A stretch of DNA of 8,109 nucleotides from Acidobacteriota bacterium (GTDB lineage Bacteria > Acidobacteriota > Blastocatellia > Pyrinomonadales > Pyrinomonadaceae). Where the stretch lies: contig JAEZJR010000143.1 of the NCBI GenBank assembly GCA_023415725.1, forward strand, positions 1 to 8,109, written 5' to 3'. The translations under genes were made by a program, and so were the position numbers. Position 1 is the stretch's first letter. Every line of letters begins with the position of its first letter. The notes under the pieces are model-generated. The model had not been told where the DNA came from. It searched no databases and saw only the letters and a program-made list of their open reading frames with translations. This document shows positions 5,418 through 8,109 of the stretch, piece after piece.

Positions 5418-6559
5418 TGAATACGACAGGATCGGACATTTTGGTGATCGGCGGCGGTGTGATCGGGTTGAGCACCGCCCGTGAACTTCGACGGCGAGCC
5501 GGGGCCACCGTAACCTTGATCGACAGGGGCCGATGTGGCGAGGAGGCTTCCTGGGCGGCGGCAGGGATGCTAGCGCCGAACGCGGAGACGCACGAGGAAG
5601 GACCGTTCTTTCAGTTTTGTACGGCTTCGAACGCTCTTTATCCGGATTTTGCCGCTCAATTGTTTGAGGAAACCGGTGTCGATATCGAACTCGATCGGAC
5701 CGGGACGCTGTTCCTGAGTTTCGGCGATGACGACGACCGGGTGATATCTGAAAATTACGAATGGCAGCGTAGCGCGGGGATCGCGGTTGAAAGGCTCACG
5801 GCGGAGGAGGTTAGAAAGCTCGAACCAGAGGTCAAAGGATCCGTTCGCGGCGGCCTTATTTACCCGGGCGACTGGCAGGTTGAGAACCGGAAGCTGGTGA
5901 AGGCACTTCGGCGGTCATGTGAGCTGAGCGGCGTTACGATCTTGGAAGGCCTTGAAGCGACCCAGCTCCTGAACGAGGGCCACAGGACCATCGGCGTTCG
6001 CGTGTTGGAAGGCGAGATCAAGGCCGATACGGTGGTCGTGGCGAACGGTTCGTGGGTCTGCAGCCTGATTGGAGGTTCGGCGATCAGGCCGATACGGGGG
6101 CAGATGATCAGCCTTGGAGGCGGCTCGGGACGTGTGATCGACCACGTTATTTACAGTTCTCGCGGGTACCTCGTGCCCCGCTCGGACGGGCGGGTGCTGG
6201 TCGGGGCGACCGTTGAGGATGTCGGATTCCGGAAGGAAGTGTTGCCGGAAGCGATCGAGGAGCTTCGCGGCGCGGCTTTGGAGATCGCCCCGGCGCTTGG
6301 TAATTTTGACATCAAAGAAGCGTGGTCGGGCTTGCGGCCATTCGCCGCTGACGGGCTGCCTGTGATCGGGTGGGTACCAGACCGTGAAGGGCTGTTCGTG
6401 GCCACCGGGCATTTCCGTAACGGCATCCTGCTTGCCCCGATCACCGGGGCGATTGTTGCGGAAGCAATTACTGGAGGCGGCTCGGAGTTTCTTGAGGCGT
6501 TTGGCCCAGAGCGGTTCTTTTCAGCTTCCGGAGGGGCGGCCGTTTCGAATAGTTTATGA
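5417..6559 (+). CDS. thiO: Glycine oxidase (FAD-dependent, DAO family)
   Basis: A flavoprotein that oxidises glycine to an imine; in thiamine synthesis this supplies dehydroglycine for the thiazole ring, with hydrogen peroxide as by-product. From the GTG at 5417 it is 380 residues. The N-terminal FAD site is DILVIGGGVIGLSTAREL (GGGVIG at about residues 12-17), followed by the family signature ASWAAAGMLAP. The C-terminal part has SRGYLVPRSDGRVLVGATVEDVGF, GLRPFAADGLPVIG and TGHFRNGILLAPITG. R307 and R334 have the same 27-residue spacing as R302 and R329 of Bacillus ThiO, of which R302 binds the substrate carboxylate. The start is uncertain: an in-frame ATG at 5327 would add 30 residues including a hydrophobic stretch and would run through the inverted repeats, and neither start has a clear Shine-Dalgarno site. 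No thiS or thiG lies nearby; a broader amine or D-amino-acid substrate is the alternative. It overlaps the next gene by four bases. Confidence 0.88.
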   Translation: MNTTGSDILVIGGGVIGLSTARELRRRAGATVTLIDRGRCGEEASWAAAGMLAPNAETHEEGPFFQFCTASNALYPDFAAQLFEETGVDIELDRTGTLFLSFGDDDDRVISENYEWQRSAGIAVERLTAEEVRKLEPEVKGSVRGGLIYPGDWQVENRKLVKALRRSCELSGVTILEGLEATQLLNEGHRTIGVRVLEGEIKADTVVVANGSWVCSLIGGSAIRPIRGQMISLGGGSGRVIDHVIYSSRGYLVPRSDGRVLVGATVEDVGFRKEVLPEAIEELRGAALEIAPALGNFDIKEAWSGLRPFAADGLPVIGWVPDREGLFVATGHFRNGILLAPITGAIVAEAITGGGSEFLEAFGPERFFSASGGAAVSNSL

Positions 6560-7953
6560 GGTTATTCTCGGTATTGTTCATCTTGATCCTGGCGATGCCG
6601 GCCGCAGCGCAGTCGCGGCGGGTCGCTCAGACGATACCGGTTTCGGCTGCGGATCGCTCTGTCAAGGAGATGTTCGACGAGGCGAACCAATACCGGAAAC
6701 TTAAGTTCGAAGAGTTCGAAGCTAAGAAGATCCCGGTAAATGAACGCCTCCGGCTTCAAACCGAACGCGAACAAAAGCAACTCGCCGCGAAACTCGCCGC
6801 CTCGGCCGCAACGCGCGATCCCCTCTCGGCGGAAGATACATATTATCTGGCACTCCTTTATTGGATCTCCGATAATCTCGACAACACCTCCGAGACTTTA
6901 AGGAAATACCTTGCTAATGAGGGCCGCGCCGCCGACAGGTCTCAGACGTCGCGCTCGCTGCTGACGGTCATCGCCGCGAAGCAAAAGCGGTTCGATGAAG
7001 CGGCGGCCACGTTGGCCGAGTACCTGAAGAACGAGCCGGCTAAGCCGTCGGAAAAGCTTCGGATGAACTCGGAGTTGGCGAAGAATTTCCTTTCCGCCGC
7101 GGAACCGGCAAAGGCGGTGCCGTACGCAAGCGAAGCGTTCGCGATCTCGCGTACGCTGATGGCGGACCCGAGTCTGCGTTCCGTCGGGCTCGATCTGGTC
7201 TACGACAACGCGATGATCCTGTTCGACGCGCAGAGGCTGACGAACGAGATCGCTGGGGCGGAGACGACGCTCGAAGAATTGAGAAAGGCGGCGGCCTCTG
7301 TCGGCAATTCGGTTTTTTACTTCCAGGCGGCGGACAAGCTGATAACCTACCGCATCGAGACCGGACGTAAGCCGCTCGCGATGGAAACGTACGTTTCGAT
7401 GCTGGCCGCGGCCGGCAAGGACCTCCCACTCGACGGGCAGCGAAACGACGCGATCCAGCGGCTAAGGAAGCGTGAGAAGCATTACAAACTGCTGGGGGAA
7501 GCCGCTCCCGACTTCGCTACCGTTGATAAGTGGTTTCCGGGAACGCCCGCGAGGATCGCGGATCTAAAGGGGAAGGTCGTGCTGATCGATTTCTGGGCGA
7601 CGTGGTGCGCGCCGTGCTTTGAGGCGTTCCCCTCTCTCATCGAGTGGCACAACGAACTTTCCGACGACGGGCTGGTGATCCTCGGGTTCACCCGCTATTA
7701 CGGCAAGGACGAGAGCCGTCCGATAGATGAACCGGGTGAATTGGCCTTCCTCGAGCGTTTTCGAACGAAACAGAAGTTGCCGTATGATTTTGTGGTCGGA
7801 AAAGACCAAAGCACCCAACTGCTTTACGGTGCGACGGCGTTGCCGACGGCTGTGCTGATCGACCGGAAGGGGGTTATCCGCTACATCGAAGCGGGGACAA
7901 GCTCCAGCCGCTTAATCGAGATGCGTGAAATGATCTTGAAATTGCTTGCTTAA
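6556..7953 (+). CDS. Secreted TlpA-like thioredoxin-fold protein with N-terminal helical-repeat domain
   Basis: A 465-residue exported protein. A signal peptide (MRLFSVLFILILAMPAAA, likely cut before Q19) leads into a charged helical stretch (residues 34-85, coiled-coil-like). Three or more TPR-like helical hairpins follow (about 92-120, 132-160, 167-200, perhaps to 300), for example YYLALLYWISDNLDNTSETL and KQKRFDEAAATLAEYLKNEP. The C-terminal TlpA/AhpC-TSA domain (about 314-465) starts LGEAAPDFATVD. It contains VVLIDFWATWCAPC with the active-site pair C351/C354, and cis-proline P430 in ALPTAV. Family members act as thiol-disulfide reductases outside the cytoplasm; the helical part probably binds partners. 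The ATG overlaps the thiO stop as ATGA, and GGAGG at 6530-6534 is too distant to serve it well, so translation is probably coupled. It is the second gene of the thiO operon; why the two are paired is not evident. Confidence 0.88.
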   Translation: MRLFSVLFILILAMPAAAQSRRVAQTIPVSAADRSVKEMFDEANQYRKLKFEEFEAKKIPVNERLRLQTEREQKQLAAKLAASAATRDPLSAEDTYYLALLYWISDNLDNTSETLRKYLANEGRAADRSQTSRSLLTVIAAKQKRFDEAAATLAEYLKNEPAKPSEKLRMNSELAKNFLSAAEPAKAVPYASEAFAISRTLMADPSLRSVGLDLVYDNAMILFDAQRLTNEIAGAETTLEELRKAAASVGNSVFYFQAADKLITYRIETGRKPLAMETYVSMLAAAGKDLPLDGQRNDAIQRLRKREKHYKLLGEAAPDFATVDKWFPGTPARIADLKGKVVLIDFWATWCAPCFEAFPSLIEWHNELSDDGLVILGFTRYYGKDESRPIDEPGELAFLERFRTKQKLPYDFVVGKDQSTQLLYGATALPTAVLIDRKGVIRYIEAGTSSSRLIEMREMILKLLA

Positions 7954-7955
7954 AA

Positions 7956-8109
7956 ATGACGACCGCAGCTAAGACATTGCCGCTTAAGAAGACCGCGTCG
8001 TTCTACGACCGGATCGCCGACGTACACAACCTTGCCCTGAAACTGAACGGGGATCGGGACTCGGTCGCGAAGTTCCTCAAATCGCTTGAGCTCGAGGTCG
8101 GCCCCGATT
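7956..8109 (+). CDS. Probable class I SAM-dependent methyltransferase, 5' end only
   Basis: An open frame of 51 codons running off the right edge. It starts at an ATG two bases after the preceding stop, so it is almost certainly the third gene of the same operon; no Shine-Dalgarno site is visible. The sequence begins MTTAAKTLPLKKTASFYDRI and continues ADVHNLALKLNGDRDSVAKF. The FYDRIADVHNLAL stretch resembles the helix that precedes motif I in UbiE-like methyltransferases (typically YDRLAxxYD). The SAM-binding glycine motif that would confirm this lies beyond the window, so the assignment is tentative while the gene itself is likely real. Confidence 0.55.
   Translation, partial: MTTAAKTLPLKKTASFYDRIADVHNLALKLNGDRDSVAKFLKSLELEVGPD

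Overview
The window is a gene-dense, moderately GC-rich stretch of bacterial chromosome. It holds seven complete protein genes and the start of an eighth. I see no transposase, integrase, phage gene, CRISPR array, tRNA or rRNA. The protein styles suggest an Acidobacteriota-type organism (Blastocatellia/Pyrinomonadaceae-like): an aminopeptidase P, a small DoxX-like protein, a secreted protein with an SRCP..C.W.G motif, an NAD-type isocitrate dehydrogenase, and a glycine oxidase followed by a helical-repeat/TlpA protein. This placement rests on recollection of family style, not on a marker gene.

Layout. Positions 1-132 hold no gene I can support. A minus-strand pair fills 133-1718. A secreted or membrane-anchored protein of unknown function comes first, and its stop overlaps by one base the start of a ten-helix, histidine-bearing membrane protein. 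A good extended -10 promoter and a Shine-Dalgarno site precede the pair. Divergent from it is a complete Xaa-Pro aminopeptidase (1845-3155) with all five metal ligands and a textbook intrinsic terminator. A four-helix DoxX-family protein (3206-3619) begins just after that terminator. It converges on a small secreted protein gene (3688-4095, minus), with a bidirectional terminator between them. Upstream of that on the minus strand is an isocitrate dehydrogenase (4171-5196) whose cofactor residues indicate NAD use.

From about 5417 to the right edge runs a plus-strand operon: glycine oxidase (thiO), a TPR-like/TlpA thioredoxin-fold secreted protein overlapping it by four bases, and, two bases further on, the 5' end of a probable SAM-dependent methyltransferase.

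The most interesting non-coding part is the 220-base divergent region 5197-5416. In front of thiO it contains a GC-rich inverted repeat, an 11-codon ORF with its own Shine-Dalgarno site, and a sequence arm that can pair perfectly with either of two downstream arms. One of those arms reaches the first base of the proposed thiO start codon. This looks like a candidate attenuator or start-site switch and matches no riboswitch class I know. The other candidate for novelty is the unassigned secreted protein plus polytopic membrane protein pair at the left. The remaining genes are recognisable housekeeping or accessory functions.
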